From an uncultured Collinsella sp. (GTDB lineage Bacteria > Actinomycetota > Coriobacteriia > Coriobacteriales > Coriobacteriaceae), in NCBI GenBank assembly GCA_900756945.1, contig CAAELZ010000036.1, positions 1 through 18,750 of the forward strand: DNA of 18,750 nucleotides. The letters are read 5' to 3'. Positions 1 through 7,930 of the stretch are shown one piece after another (the stretch's first letter is position 1; the number at the start of each line of letters is the position of its first letter). Below the pieces are notes generated by a model that ran no database searches, was not told the origin of the DNA, and saw nothing but the letters and a program-made list of their open reading frames with translations. The position numbers were made by a program, and so were the translations under genes.

Positions 1-275
1 ACGTCGCCCCCGCGCCCAAGCCCGCCGCCGCGAAGCCCGCGCCCACCGCACCTAAACCTCAGCCTAAAAAGGTCGCTCGTTCCAAGTCCGTCGAGCCCAA
101 GCCGAGCCGTGACGAGATGACCTTTGCCCAGCGCATGGTTACCTCCAAGGAGCCTACGGGCGAGAACGAGATCCCTGGCATGGCGCCGGCTCAAAAAATC
201 ATCATTGTTCTTGCCCTCATCGCGTTTGTCATCTTTATGGGCTACACGATCCTGACCAGCATGGGCCTGCTCTAG
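1..275 (+). CDS. 3' end of a gene for a membrane protein with a Pro/Ala/Lys-rich linker (5' partial)
   Basis: The reading frame is open from the window edge (first full codon at position 3) to TAG at 273-275, so only the last 90 residues are visible. They show a Pro/Ala/Lys-rich low-complexity stretch (about residues 1-37 of the fragment), a short polar segment containing FAQRMVTSKEPTGENEIPG, and then one hydrophobic helix (IIIVLALIAFVIFMGYTIL) that ends five residues before the C-terminus. This fits a tail-anchored or C-terminally anchored membrane protein with a flexible cytoplasmic linker. I do not recognise the family, and the domain before the linker is outside the window. The frame uses GC-rich codons like its neighbours. 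There is no clear terminator between it and pncB, 84 bp downstream, so read-through into pncB is possible. Confidence 0.7.
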   Translation, partial: VAPAPKPAAAKPAPTAPKPQPKKVARSKSVEPKPSRDEMTFAQRMVTSKEPTGENEIPGMAPAQKIIIVLALIAFVIFMGYTILTSMGLL

Positions 276-359
276 CCCATTCGCGCTGGGTGCCATGCCC
301 GAACACTCTGCCCTTTTCCAACCCTCAGCCTCTGCACAACGCATCCGAAAGGTCGCCCC

Positions 360-1865
360 ATGGCTTTGACCGACATCTCGCATCCCACCGACATTGCAAT
401 GCTCACCGATCTGTACGAGCTCACTATGGCCCAGGGCCTGTGGGAGAGCGGCAAGGCCAATGAGCAGGGTTGTTTTACCGCGTTTTACCGCGACCATCCT
501 TTTGGCAGCGCCTATGCCGTCATGTGCGGCACCGCCGAACTGCCCGAGCTGGTCGAGAATCTGCGCTTTACGCCCGAGGACATCGACTACCTCGCCTCAC
601 TTCAGGCCCCGGCCGGCGGCGCGATGTTCAAGCCTGCATTCCTCGACTACCTGCGCGATTTTCGTGCGCATGTAAACATCGACGCCGTCCCCGAGGGCGA
701 GCTCGTCTTTCCGCGCGAACCCATGGTGCGCGTCACCGGCCCCGCGCTTGAATGCCAGCTGCTCGAAACGGCGCTGCTCAACATTGTCGGCTTCCAGACG
801 CTTGTCGCTACCAAGACGGCGCGCGTGGTGCTGGCGGCGGACGGCCGTCCCGTTGCCGAGTTTGGCCTGCGCCGCGCCCAGGGTCCCGATGGCGGGCTGG
901 CCGTCGCGCGCGCGAGCTACGTTGCCGGCTGCTCCTCTACATCCAATGTGCTCGCCGGCCGCCGCTACGGTATTCCCGTCTTTGGCACTCATGCGCACAG
1001 CTGGGTGATGAGCTTCGATTCCGAGCTCGAGGCATTCCGGGCTTTTGCTAAGTCGAGTCCCAAGAACTGCACGCTGCTCATCGACACCTACGACGTACGT
1101 GAGGGCTGCGAGCATGCCATTACGGTTGCCAAGGAGATGGAAGCGGTGGGCGAGCGCCTGTCGGCCATTCGCATCGACTCCGGCGACCTCGCCAAGCTCT
1201 CTAAGTATGTTCGTGGCCGTTTTGATGCCGAGGGCCTGCCCTATGTGGGGATCTCGGTTTCCAACGATCTGGATGAGTACACGATTCAGTCGCTGATCGA
1301 CCAGGGCGCGCCCATCGATAGCTTTGGCGTGGGTACCAAGCTCGCGACCTGCTACGACCAGCCGGCGCTGGGCGGCGTGTACAAGCTCGCCGCCCGCCGT
1401 GCGAGTGAGACGGACCCGTGGACGCCGGTGGTGAAGCTCTCCGAGCAGCCCTACAAGCGCACAATTCCCGGTGTTCAGCGCGTACGACGCTATTACGACG
1501 GCTTTGGCGGCCCGGTTTGCGACATGATTTATGACGAGGACCATCTGGCAGGGGAGGGCGCCGCGCGCGGCAATACCCTTGTGGCCGTGAACGATGCCGC
1601 CCTGGTGACCGACGTGTCCGAACTTGAGTATCGCGAGCTGCTGGTGCCGATCGTGCGCGATGGCAGTGCGGTGGCTCCGCGTGAGAGCATCCAGGACGCG
1701 CGCGAGCGCTGTGCTTGGGCGCTCGACCATCTGGACGCAGCTTTCAAGCGCTTCCTGTACCCGCAGACCTATGTGGTGGGTATGGAGCAGGGCCTGGCTC
1801 AGGTGCGCGACGAGCTCGTGCGTAAGAACATGGCCGCGGCCTCTGCCTTTCCCTGGGCCCACTAA
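360..1865 (+). CDS. pncB: Nicotinate phosphoribosyltransferase
   Basis: The product joins nicotinate to PRPP, with ATP hydrolysis, to give nicotinate mononucleotide. This is the entry step of the Preiss-Handler NAD salvage route in the cytoplasm. The 501-residue protein has the family hallmarks in order: N-terminal TDLYELTMAQG and the FYRDHPFG region, the THAHSWVMSF segment (residues 210-219; the His at 211 or 213 fits the family's phosphorylated His region), IDTYDVREG, the phosphoribosyl-binding DSGDLAKL (from residue 273), SNDLDEYTI, and DSFGVGTKLAT. Length is normal for the long bacterial/eukaryotic type. The ATG at 360 is preceded by GAAAGG at 347-352, seven bases upstream. No convincing promoter is visible in the 84 bp before it. 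proB starts 79 bp downstream on the same strand, so the two may share a transcript, though they are not in one pathway. Confidence 0.95.
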   Translation: MALTDISHPTDIAMLTDLYELTMAQGLWESGKANEQGCFTAFYRDHPFGSAYAVMCGTAELPELVENLRFTPEDIDYLASLQAPAGGAMFKPAFLDYLRDFRAHVNIDAVPEGELVFPREPMVRVTGPALECQLLETALLNIVGFQTLVATKTARVVLAADGRPVAEFGLRRAQGPDGGLAVARASYVAGCSSTSNVLAGRRYGIPVFGTHAHSWVMSFDSELEAFRAFAKSSPKNCTLLIDTYDVREGCEHAITVAKEMEAVGERLSAIRIDSGDLAKLSKYVRGRFDAEGLPYVGISVSNDLDEYTIQSLIDQGAPIDSFGVGTKLATCYDQPALGGVYKLAARRASETDPWTPVVKLSEQPYKRTIPGVQRVRRYYDGFGGPVCDMIYDEDHLAGEGAARGNTLVAVNDAALVTDVSELEYRELLVPIVRDGSAVAPRESIQDARERCAWALDHLDAAFKRFLYPQTYVVGMEQGLAQVRDELVRKNMAAASAFPWAH

Positions 1866-1944
1866 TTCCTTGGGCGGTAGGGGCGAGTCACGCTTCCCTG
1901 GCCGCCGGCTCGGCCGTTCGCTGAACAGTTGATTGGTTTGACGT

Positions 1945-3072
1945 ATGACGACTTCTTATAAAACGATGGTGGTAAAGATCGGTTCGTCCACGGTGGTGGG
2001 TGCCGATGGCAAGGTCAACCGCGCCTTTATCGGCGGACTTGCCGATCAGGCCGCAGCGCTGCGCAAGCTCGGCTGGCGTCTGGTTGTGGTGAGCTCGGGC
2101 GCTATCGCCTGTGGCTATCCCGTGTTGGGCTTCGACCGCAAGCCGGTCGGTGACCTGCCGAGCCTGCAGGCCTGCGCCTCGGCCGGTCAGTGCATCATCT
2201 CGTCGGCCTACGACGAGGAGTTCCATGCGCGCGACCTGCTCACCTCGCTCGTGCTGCTCACGCGTCACGACACGGCGCGCCGCACGTCCTACCTGCACGC
2301 GCGCGACGCCCTGCTTCGCCTGGTGGAGCTGGGTGTGGTGCCGGTCGTCAACGAGAACGATACCGTCACCGTCGATGAGATCAAGTTTGGCGACAACGAC
2401 ACGCTGGCGGCGCTTGTGAGCTGCCTGGTTTCTGCCGATCTGTGCGTGACGCTCTCGGACATCGATGGTCTCTATACTGCCAATCCGCATGAAGACCCCA
2501 CGGCCGAGTTCGTCCCGGTCGTGCATAAGATCGATGCCAAGATTATTGCCTCGGCGGGCGATTCTTCCACATCGGTGGGCACGGGCGGCATGATTACCAA
2601 GATCCGCGCGAGCCGCATCCTGATGACGGCGGGCATTCAGAGCGTGATTTGCTCGGGCGAGGAGCCCGATGCGCTCGTGCGTCTCGCCCGCGGCGAGAGC
2701 GTGGGCACGCTGTTCGATCCGCCGGCGGAGCGTCTGGACATCGCACCCCGCAAGCTGTGGATCGCGCTGGGCGACAAGGCACATGGCTCGGTGACGGTCG
2801 ATGATGGTGCTGCGAAGGCGCTGGTCAGCCGTGGCTCTTCCCTGCTTGCGGTGGGTATTCGCGAGGTCGATGGCCAGTTTGCCGAGGGCGATGTGCTCGA
2901 TGTGTGCGATCCGAGCGGTATGGTCGTCGCCCGCGGTATCGCCGAAGCCGATTCGGACGTGCTGGAGCTTGCTGCCGGTCGCCGCCAGGACCAGATCGCC
3001 AGCAACCGCCTGCTCGCAGACCTGGCCGAGAAGCCCGCGATACACAGGGATAACTTAATCGTATTTGCATAA
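1945..3072 (+). CDS. proB: Glutamate 5-kinase with C-terminal PUA domain
   Basis: The product phosphorylates L-glutamate to glutamate 5-phosphate, the first and usually feedback-regulated step of proline synthesis. The 375-residue protein has an amino-acid-kinase domain: KIGSST near the N-terminus, VSSGAIACG at 49-57 (commonly SSGAIAAG), NENDTV from 136, and KFGDNDTLAA from 147. The SDIDGLY and GTGGMITKI segments come next, and a C-terminal PUA domain covers roughly residues 270-360, as in the full-length bacterial enzyme. The start at 1945 fits the family N-terminus, but no strong Shine-Dalgarno sequence lies before it, so translation may depend on pncB upstream. The TAA stop abuts a strong terminator. 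Its pathway partner proA is not adjacent: a gene on the opposite strand lies between them. Confidence 0.95.
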   Translation: MTTSYKTMVVKIGSSTVVGADGKVNRAFIGGLADQAAALRKLGWRLVVVSSGAIACGYPVLGFDRKPVGDLPSLQACASAGQCIISSAYDEEFHARDLLTSLVLLTRHDTARRTSYLHARDALLRLVELGVVPVVNENDTVTVDEIKFGDNDTLAALVSCLVSADLCVTLSDIDGLYTANPHEDPTAEFVPVVHKIDAKIIASAGDSSTSVGTGGMITKIRASRILMTAGIQSVICSGEEPDALVRLARGESVGTLFDPPAERLDIAPRKLWIALGDKAHGSVTVDDGAAKALVSRGSSLLAVGIREVDGQFAEGDVLDVCDPSGMVVARGIAEADSDVLELAAGRRQDQIASNRLLADLAEKPAIHRDNLIVFA

Positions 3073-3116
3073 AGAAAGACAGCGCTGCGGATCGTTTCCC
3101 GCAGCGCTGTCTTTCT
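3073..3116. terminator. Strong intrinsic terminator, probably bidirectional, after proB
   Basis: A perfect 18-bp inverted repeat (arms 3073-3090 and 3099-3116, 8-nt loop) begins at the base after the proB stop codon. The outer part of each arm is A/T-rich (AGAAAGAC / GTCTTTCT), so transcripts from both strands end in a short U-rich run. It lies between the convergent genes proB and the peptidase and could end both transcripts. Confidence 0.8.
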
Positions 3117-3121
3117 CGTGC

Positions 3122-3149
3122 TGGCACTTGGGGACGTTCCTTTTGTGCC
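3122..3149 (+). repeat. REP-like imperfect palindrome with GGGGAC core
   Basis: The outer arms GGCAC (3123-3127) and GTGCC (3145-3149) pair, and GGGA/TCC pairs inside around a CGT loop. The core GGGGACGTTCC is palindromic. It lies between the proB terminator and the stop codon of the convergent peptidase gene, the same 3'-end location favoured by the 44-bp repeats further on, and it shares a GGGAC core and a T-rich right flank with them. A partial echo (GGGGATTCTCC) follows at 3157-3167. Membership of one repeat family is inferred. Confidence 0.5.
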
Positions 3150-3171
3150 GGCAGGTGGGGATTCTCCTTTG

Positions 3172-4590
3172 CTAGAAGATCCGGCGCAGGTCTCCGCGGT
3201 TGAGTGCTTCGTCGAAGAGGTGCTTGAACACCACGCTGCCGTGCAGGCCGTCGTGCTCGAACTCGTTCGTCACCCAGGCATGCGAGTTGCCCACGCGGCT
3301 GAGCGTGTCGAGCTGCAGGTCCGAATCCACGTACATGTCGTCGAAATATACCGCGGCCTGGAGCGGCACTTCGTTGCAGGCCAGACGCTGCGGGTCGTAG
3401 ATCTTGTCCCAGCTGGTGTCTTCCATCAGCAGGTCCATGGCGGGCTTGAAGGGCTTGAGCTCGGGCATCTGCTCAAACATCCACGGGAACATGGCCTCGC
3501 CGGTAAACATGAGCGGGCGCGCGAGGGTGTCGAACTCGGCGCGGTGAGCCTTCTCTTCTGCCGCGGCCCAGCGAATGGGCATGGTATCGCCGTCGGCGTA
3601 GATGAACTCCTGCAGTGTCCAGTACAGCGGGTTTGTACGCGTGTTGGTGCGCTCGAAGGCGCGCATCAAAAAGCTGTCAGATACCGAGGCGTCGCAGGTC
3701 AGCGTGCCGTCGCCATCAACAAAAGCGTGATCGATAATCCAATGCATGCGCTCAAAGCTCGGCTTCATGCCAAAGTCGCTGCCCATGAGCTGTAGGCGCT
3801 CGACCGTCATCGGCGAGCCGTCGGGCAGCACAGGCTTCTGTGCCTCGAGCGCATCGGCCAGGGCTGCCACGCGCTCGACGTCGGCGGGGTAGCGGTCGTA
3901 ATACTGCTGCGTCTTGGCTGCCATGCGTGGGAAGGTGTGCGCGTAGACCTCGCTGGCGCTCGCCGGCACGTGCGGAATGCCGCCGCAGGTAAAGCTTGCC
4001 GCCACGCCCTCGGGGAAGAGCGACAGATAGCTCAACGTCAAAAAGCCGCCGTAGCTTTGGCCGAGCGTGACCCACGGCTTGCCGCCAAAGCCCACCAGTC
4101 GCAGGTACTCAAAATCGCGCACGATGGAGCTGGCGAGGTGACGCTTGAGGAAGTCCGCCTGCGAGCGTGCTGTATCGGCGCCGGCGGCCGTTGCGCGATC
4201 ACCCAGTGCCTTGATCGTGCGTCCGTCCACGCAGCTACTGCGTCCGGTACCGCGCTGGTCGGGCAGCACGACGCGGAAGTGCTTGACGGCCTCCTCGATC
4301 CAGCCATCGCTTGTGGGCGACAGCGGACGCGGGCTTTCGCCGCCGGGGCCGCCCTGCAAAAAGAGGAGCAGCGGCAGATCGTCGTTGATGCGGTCGGGCG
4401 CGCAAACCACGCGGTAGAAGAGCTTGATGCTCTCGGGCGCGCCGGCGATGGGTGCCGGCATAGCGCCACGGCGCATGGTGCTGCCGACGGCCAGCAGCAT
4501 CGGCTCCAGGCCGCGCCAGTCAAGGGGGACGTCGATGCTGTGGTCCTGGACGTAAAGGCCGGGGACGTGGTACGAAGTGATGAGGGCCAT
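3172..4590 (-). CDS. Alpha/beta-hydrolase of peptidase family S33 (prolyl aminopeptidase-like)
   Basis: Proteins of this family remove N-terminal residues, often proline, from peptides in the cytoplasm. The 472-residue protein shows the S33 pattern: oxyanion-hole segment LQGGPGGESPRPL (about 78-90), LPDQRGTGRSS (about 109-119), and the nucleophile elbow GQSYGGF with Ser179. Candidate acid and base residues lie near the C-terminus in YFDDMYVD and NEFEHDGLHGS. It is longer than the classical ~310-residue enzymes and fits the long actinobacterial type. The frame is open upstream to 4671, but the ATG at 4590, preceded by a GGAAG-type ribosome site, gives the natural N-terminus MALITSYHVPG. It is divergent from proA (112 bp) and convergent with proB. 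A -10-like TAGAAT (complement of 4629-4634) with TTGCGC 19 bp upstream is a weak promoter candidate. True substrate specificity is not shown by sequence. Confidence 0.85.
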   Translation of the reverse strand: MALITSYHVPGLYVQDHSIDVPLDWRGLEPMLLAVGSTMRRGAMPAPIAGAPESIKLFYRVVCAPDRINDDLPLLLFLQGGPGGESPRPLSPTSDGWIEEAVKHFRVVLPDQRGTGRSSCVDGRTIKALGDRATAAGADTARSQADFLKRHLASSIVRDFEYLRLVGFGGKPWVTLGQSYGGFLTLSYLSLFPEGVAASFTCGGIPHVPASASEVYAHTFPRMAAKTQQYYDRYPADVERVAALADALEAQKPVLPDGSPMTVERLQLMGSDFGMKPSFERMHWIIDHAFVDGDGTLTCDASVSDSFLMRAFERTNTRTNPLYWTLQEFIYADGDTMPIRWAAAEEKAHRAEFDTLARPLMFTGEAMFPWMFEQMPELKPFKPAMDLLMEDTSWDKIYDPQRLACNEVPLQAAVYFDDMYVDSDLQLDTLSRVGNSHAWVTNEFEHDGLHGSVVFKHLFDEALNRGDLRRIF

Positions 4591-4702
4591 GTGAGTCTTC
4601 CGTTCGTTGCGGTGTTTCGGGTTGACCAATTCTACCGCCGCGGGCGAGGCTATGCGCAAATCGGCTACCATGGTTGCAAACTTCTAGGAGAAAGGGCCGC
4701 CC

Positions 4703-5989
4703 ATGTCGGTCGATATAGCCACGTATGTCCACGATCTTGCCGTTGCCGCCAAGGCAGCGTCGGCCTCGCTTGCCACGGCGAGCGATGAGCGGCGCCAGGA
4801 GGCCGTGCGCGCCATGGCCGCAGCACTGCGCAACGGTGTCGACTCCATCGTCGCCGCCAACGAGCTCGATATGTCCGCCGCGCGCGATGCGGGTACCTCG
4901 GCCGGACTGCTCGATCGTCTGCTGCTGACGCCCGAGCGCGTCGAGGGCATGGCCGCCGGCCTGGAGAAGCTCGCCGAGCTGCCTGATCCCGTCGGTCGTG
5001 TACTCGACCACCGCGTGCTCGCAAGCGGCGTGGACCTCACCCGCGTGAGCGTGCCGTTGGGCCTGGTCGCCATGGTCTACGAGGCACGCCCCAACGTGAC
5101 GGCCGATGCCGCGGGCATCTGCATCCGCACCGGCAACGCCTGCATCCTGCGCGGCGGTTCGCTGGCCTATCACTCGTGCGCCATGATTGCCGAACTGCTG
5201 GCCGATGCGCTTGAGGCCCAGGGCTTTCCACGCGAAGCTATCTCGATGATCGAGTCCACCGACCGCGAGGCCACCGGCGAGCTCATGAAGCTCCGCGGCA
5301 TCGTCGACGTGCTCATTCCGCGTGGGGGTGCGGGCCTGATCCAGCGCTGCGTTCGTGAGTCGCTCGTGCCGGTGATTGAGACGGGCACGGGCAACTGCCA
5401 TATCTACGTGCATGAATCCGCTGACTTTGACAAAGCGCTCAACATTATCGTCAATGCCAAGACCCAGCGCGTAGGCGTGTGCAATGCCGCCGAGTCGCTG
5501 CTGGTCGACCATGCTGTGGCCAATGTGTTTTTGCCTGCGGTCGTTGCCGTGCTGCACGACCACGGCGTGCTCATTCACGGCGACGAGTCCACGTGCGCCG
5601 CGTGCGCCGACGCCGGCTTTGTGGAGGGCGGTGACTACGTCGCCGCGACTGAGGAGGACTGGGGTCGCGAGTACCTGGCGCTCGAGATGAGCGTGAAGGT
5701 CGTGGCAAACGAGGACGAGGCCATCGCACACATCAATCGCTACGGCACGATGCACTCCGAGGCCATCGTTGCCGAGGACACGGATGCTTGCGAGCGCTTC
5801 CTGGATGCGGTCGATGCCTCGGCCGTGTGCGCCAACGCCAGCACGCGCTTCACCGACGGCGGCGAGTTTGGCCTGGGCGCCGAGATCGGCATCTCGACCC
5901 AAAAGCTCCACGCCCGTGGCCCCTTTGCCGCCGAGGCCCTCACCACCTACAAATACAAGCTCCGAGGCACCGGCCAGGTCCGTCCCTAA
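4703..5989 (+). CDS. proA: Glutamate-5-semialdehyde dehydrogenase (gamma-glutamyl phosphate reductase)
   Basis: The product reduces glutamate 5-phosphate with NADPH to glutamate 5-semialdehyde, the second step of proline synthesis. The 428-residue protein is of normal length. Characteristic segments are PLGLVAMVYEARPNVT (118-133), GNACILRGG (144-152), ETGTGNCHIYV (226-236) and the catalytic QRVGVCNAAE with Cys260. The C-terminal FGLGAEIGISTQKLHARGP block is typical of the family. The ATG at 4703 follows AGGAG (4686-4690) and AAAGGG (4691-4696). The gene is physically split from proB by a divergently read peptidase gene, so it must have its own promoter, which I could not place with confidence. 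The last base of the TAA stop is the first base of a 44-bp palindromic repeat, followed by a terminator. Confidence 0.95.
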   Translation: MSVDIATYVHDLAVAAKAASASLATASDERRQEAVRAMAAALRNGVDSIVAANELDMSAARDAGTSAGLLDRLLLTPERVEGMAAGLEKLAELPDPVGRVLDHRVLASGVDLTRVSVPLGLVAMVYEARPNVTADAAGICIRTGNACILRGGSLAYHSCAMIAELLADALEAQGFPREAISMIESTDREATGELMKLRGIVDVLIPRGGAGLIQRCVRESLVPVIETGTGNCHIYVHESADFDKALNIIVNAKTQRVGVCNAAESLLVDHAVANVFLPAVVAVLHDHGVLIHGDESTCAACADAGFVEGGDYVAATEEDWGREYLALEMSVKVVANEDEAIAHINRYGTMHSEAIVAEDTDACERFLDAVDASAVCANASTRFTDGGEFGLGAEIGISTQKLHARGPFAAEALTTYKYKLRGTGQVRP

Positions 5990-6032
5990 ACCTACCAAAA
6001 AGGGACAGGTTTATTTTGGCAGGTTTTATCTG
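5989..6032 (+). repeat. 44-bp palindromic repeat, copy 1 (overlaps proA stop)
   Basis: The copy starts in the last base of the proA TAA codon. The left arm AACCTACCAAAA and right arm TTTTGGCAGGTT are inverted repeats with one mismatch, around a 13-nt centre AGGGACAGGTTTA, followed by TTATCTG. It differs from copy 2 at three sites and from copy 3 at two. Position, size and palindromic form fit a REP element of the kind served by the RAYT gene at 6931-7689. Confidence 0.85.
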
Positions 6033-6039
6033 CGGTTTT

Positions 6040-6068
6040 GCCGGGCGACACGTTCGCCCGGCTTTTTT
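6040..6068 (+). terminator. Intrinsic terminator after proA
   Basis: Perfect 9-bp GC-rich stem GCCGGGCGA / TCGCCCGGC (6040-6048 and 6054-6062), 5-nt loop, and six T residues at 6063-6068. It lies seven bases after repeat copy 1. Confidence 0.9.
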
Positions 6069-6088
6069 CTCCGCATAACTTTTTTGCC

Positions 6089-6117
6089 TTTCGGCTTGAG
6101 CCGCGGCGATATACGAT
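6089..6117 (+). promoter_or_regulatory. Possible promoter of the HD-domain gene
   Basis: TACGAT (6112-6117) is a fair -10 box with a 17-bp spacer to a weak -35 TTTCGG (6089-6094). It lies just after the proA terminator and about 45 bp before the start codon at 6161, so a promoter is expected here, but the exact boxes are uncertain. Confidence 0.35.
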
Positions 6118-6160
6118 AGTGACACCGTGTCCTAACATCGACTCACCTGGAGGTATTGCC

Positions 6161-6760
6161 ATGTCCCAGACGCTCACCGCCGGAATCACCCGCGACCGCG
6201 CATTCGAACTGCTCAACGAGCACAACAAGGACCCGTTTCACATTACCCATGGCGAGACGGTTGAGGGCACCATGCGCTACTTTGCGCGCGAGTTCGACCC
6301 CGAGAACGAGGAGTTCTGGGGCATCGTCGGTCTGCTCCACGACCTGGATTGGGAGGAGCATGAGGACGACCCCATGAACCACACCATCTACGCTGCCGAG
6401 ATTCTTAAGGGCGAAGGTGCGTCTCCCGAGCTCATTCGCGCCATCCAGACGCACACGTCGGACTTCAACACCTCGCTGCCCAAACCCGAGCTGCAGATGG
6501 AAAAGATCCTGTTTGCCTGCGATGAGCTCACCGGGCTGATCGGAGCCGCCGTCATCATGCGCCCGAGCAAGAGCGTCATGGACTTTACGACCAAGTCACT
6601 CAAGAAGAAGTTCAAGGACAAGCGCTTTGCCGCCGGCTGCTCGCGCGACGTGATTTCGCAGGGCGCCGAGATGCTCGGCTGGGAGCTCCCCGAGCTCTTT
6701 GACCGCACCATCGCGGCCATGCAGTCCTTCGCGCCCGACCGCGACACCTTCCAGGCCTAA
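6161..6760 (+). CDS. HD-superfamily metal-dependent hydrolase, function unknown
   Basis: The 199-residue protein carries an HD-type metal-binding pattern: His30 in FHITHGETVEG, the His60-Asp61 pair in GLLHDLDWEEH, His98 in IQTHTSD and Asp121 in FACDELTGL. Such proteins are usually phosphohydrolases acting on nucleotides or similar phosphates. This small stand-alone form resembles the uncharacterised group of predicted HD hydrolases that has no attached domains. The frame is open back to 6038, but the ATG at 6161 has a strong GGAGGT at 6149-6154, six bases upstream, so I chose it. The stop codon TAA overlaps repeat copy 2. It is a monocistronic gene between the proA terminator and its own terminator at 6804-6844. 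The substrate cannot be told from the sequence. Confidence 0.85.
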   Translation: MSQTLTAGITRDRAFELLNEHNKDPFHITHGETVEGTMRYFAREFDPENEEFWGIVGLLHDLDWEEHEDDPMNHTIYAAEILKGEGASPELIRAIQTHTSDFNTSLPKPELQMEKILFACDELTGLIGAAVIMRPSKSVMDFTTKSLKKKFKDKRFAAGCSRDVISQGAEMLGWELPELFDRTIAAMQSFAPDRDTFQA

Positions 6761-6802
6761 CCTGCCAAAAAGGGACAGGTTTATTTTGGTAGATTTTATC
6801 TG
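6759..6802 (+). repeat. 44-bp palindromic repeat, copy 2 (overlaps HD-gene stop)
   Basis: The copy begins with the AA of the HD gene's TAA stop. The left arm AACCTGCCAAAA and the centre are intact. The right arm reads TTTTGGTAGATT, with two changes that weaken the hairpin. It ends with TTATCTG one base before the next terminator. With copy 3, in the opposite orientation, it brackets the RAYT gene. Confidence 0.85.
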
Positions 6803-6803
6803 G

Positions 6804-6844
6804 GAAAACGCTTCCGTTGGATGTTATTCAGCGGAAGCGTTTTC
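6804..6844. terminator. Intrinsic terminator after the HD-domain gene
   Basis: Perfect 13-bp inverted repeat GAAAACGCTTCCG / CGGAAGCGTTTTC (6804-6816 and 6832-6844) with a 15-nt loop. A/T ends on both sides allow use in both directions, so it may also stop transcripts of the transposase gene coming from the right. Confidence 0.75.
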
Positions 6845-6930
6845 TGTTTGACATGGTGAAGCTGGCGAATGGCGGCGCCTCGCGGCAGACAGCTGCGCTT
6901 CGCCGTATCCGTAACTCGGCAAACGCGACG

Positions 6931-7689
6931 CTACGACGCGTTCTTGATAATCCATGTTCCCAGTCCGGTCAGCAGCTGAACCTGCTTAATCGTTAGCCCT
7001 TGTTTTCGAAGCGCGAGAATCGCCTCATTGCGAAGTGGCTTGGAGGCGGATTTGAGTTCCGTCGGAGCACATCCTGCGACACTCTGCACGATTGCCGTGC
7101 CAAATTCGCATAGATCTTCCTCGCGAACCTTGGCTGTTGCGCTGGGGCGATAGGGAAGCGACGGCGTACTTTCCATGAGCCGAAGGTATGAGCGAGGTGT
7201 TGGGAATATAACACCGACAACGCTGCCGGTAACATGCGGCCGTGACCTGGCACTCATGAGATACTCGCGATGGCTGCTCCAGGGATATTCGTCGTATGCT
7301 GCCAGTCCCGCTTTTTGTGGATTCAAATGAATGTATCGAATTGCCTCGAGTAAATATACTTCTGACTTAATGGGCGAATCCCAAAACCGCTCCTGAAACA
7401 CGTGGCCGATATGCCCCGTCCGCGCATTGTACCTGCCCGCATACGATACGGCTATCGCATGCATCGCGTCGCTCTTGCGGTCGTCCGGATCGTCGATGAG
7501 CAGATGAATGTGGTTTCCCATAAGGCACCAAGCGATAAGCTCGATATTGTGTTTGGGGAGGATCGCATCGAGGATCTGAAGCATGGCGATTCGGTCCTCG
7601 GCATCGTCAAACAGCAATTGCCCTCCGTTTCCACGCAACGTGATGTGGAAATAACCGGTTGGTGACTTTGAACGAGGTTTTCTCGGCAT
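6931..7689 (-). CDS. REP-associated tyrosine transposase (RAYT, Y1/HUH family)
   Basis: The 252-residue protein belongs to the Y1 transposase superfamily (IS200/IS605-like HUH nucleases) in its REP-associated form. These enzymes nick single-stranded palindromic repeats and are thought to spread them. Visible motifs are the N-terminal GYFHITLRGNGGQLLF (12-27), the metal-binding HUH motif His60-Ile-His62 in CLMGNHIHLLI, the VFQERFWDSPI block, and the candidate nucleophile Tyr119 in IRYIHLNPQKAGL. A C-terminal helix-turn-helix-like segment (about 210-252) contains NEAILALRKQGLTIKQVQLL. The frame is open to 7899, but the ATG at 7689 has a near-perfect AAAGGAGG just upstream, so I chose it. The catalytic residues appear intact, so it may be active. 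It lies between inverted copies of a 44-bp palindrome, its likely substrate. Composition is less GC-rich than neighbouring genes, which suggests transfer. Confidence 0.88.
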   Translation of the reverse strand: MPRKPRSKSPTGYFHITLRGNGGQLLFDDAEDRIAMLQILDAILPKHNIELIAWCLMGNHIHLLIDDPDDRKSDAMHAIAVSYAGRYNARTGHIGHVFQERFWDSPIKSEVYLLEAIRYIHLNPQKAGLAAYDEYPWSSHREYLMSARSRPHVTGSVVGVIFPTPRSYLRLMESTPSLPYRPSATAKVREEDLCEFGTAIVQSVAGCAPTELKSASKPLRNEAILALRKQGLTIKQVQLLTGLGTWIIKNAS

Positions 7690-7930
7690 GGCCCCTCCTT
7701 TAGATTGGATGGGCTGAAGATACCTCATTCGGGGGCTTCGGTTGTCGAGATTCAGTTCACCGACTATAGCTGCTACCTGCCGAAATATAATTGCGTTTTC
7801 AAATTGATGCTTTTTAATGGTAATTGAGTAAGACGGGCGCGCTTGTTGTGGATGCGGGCGTTGGTTACGTCGATCTGGACGGCCCTCGCGTGATGTCATC
7901 GCAAATGGGCTTCACGCATTTTTGCGGCGA

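Noticed and set aside
597..1862. Long open frame on the - strand opposite pncB (and similar ones opposite proB, proA, argS, rho and the aminotransferase)
   Set aside because: These arise because GC-rich third codon positions remove stops on the opposite strand. The proteins have no recognisable family, while the sense frames are clear.
7775..7790. ACCTGCCGAAATATAA, resembling one arm of the 44-bp repeat
   Set aside because: No matching second arm or GGGACAGG centre lies nearby, so a decayed copy cannot be supported.
7690..7899. N-terminal extension of the RAYT frame up to 7899
   Set aside because: The family N-terminus and a near-perfect ribosome site both place the start at 7689.
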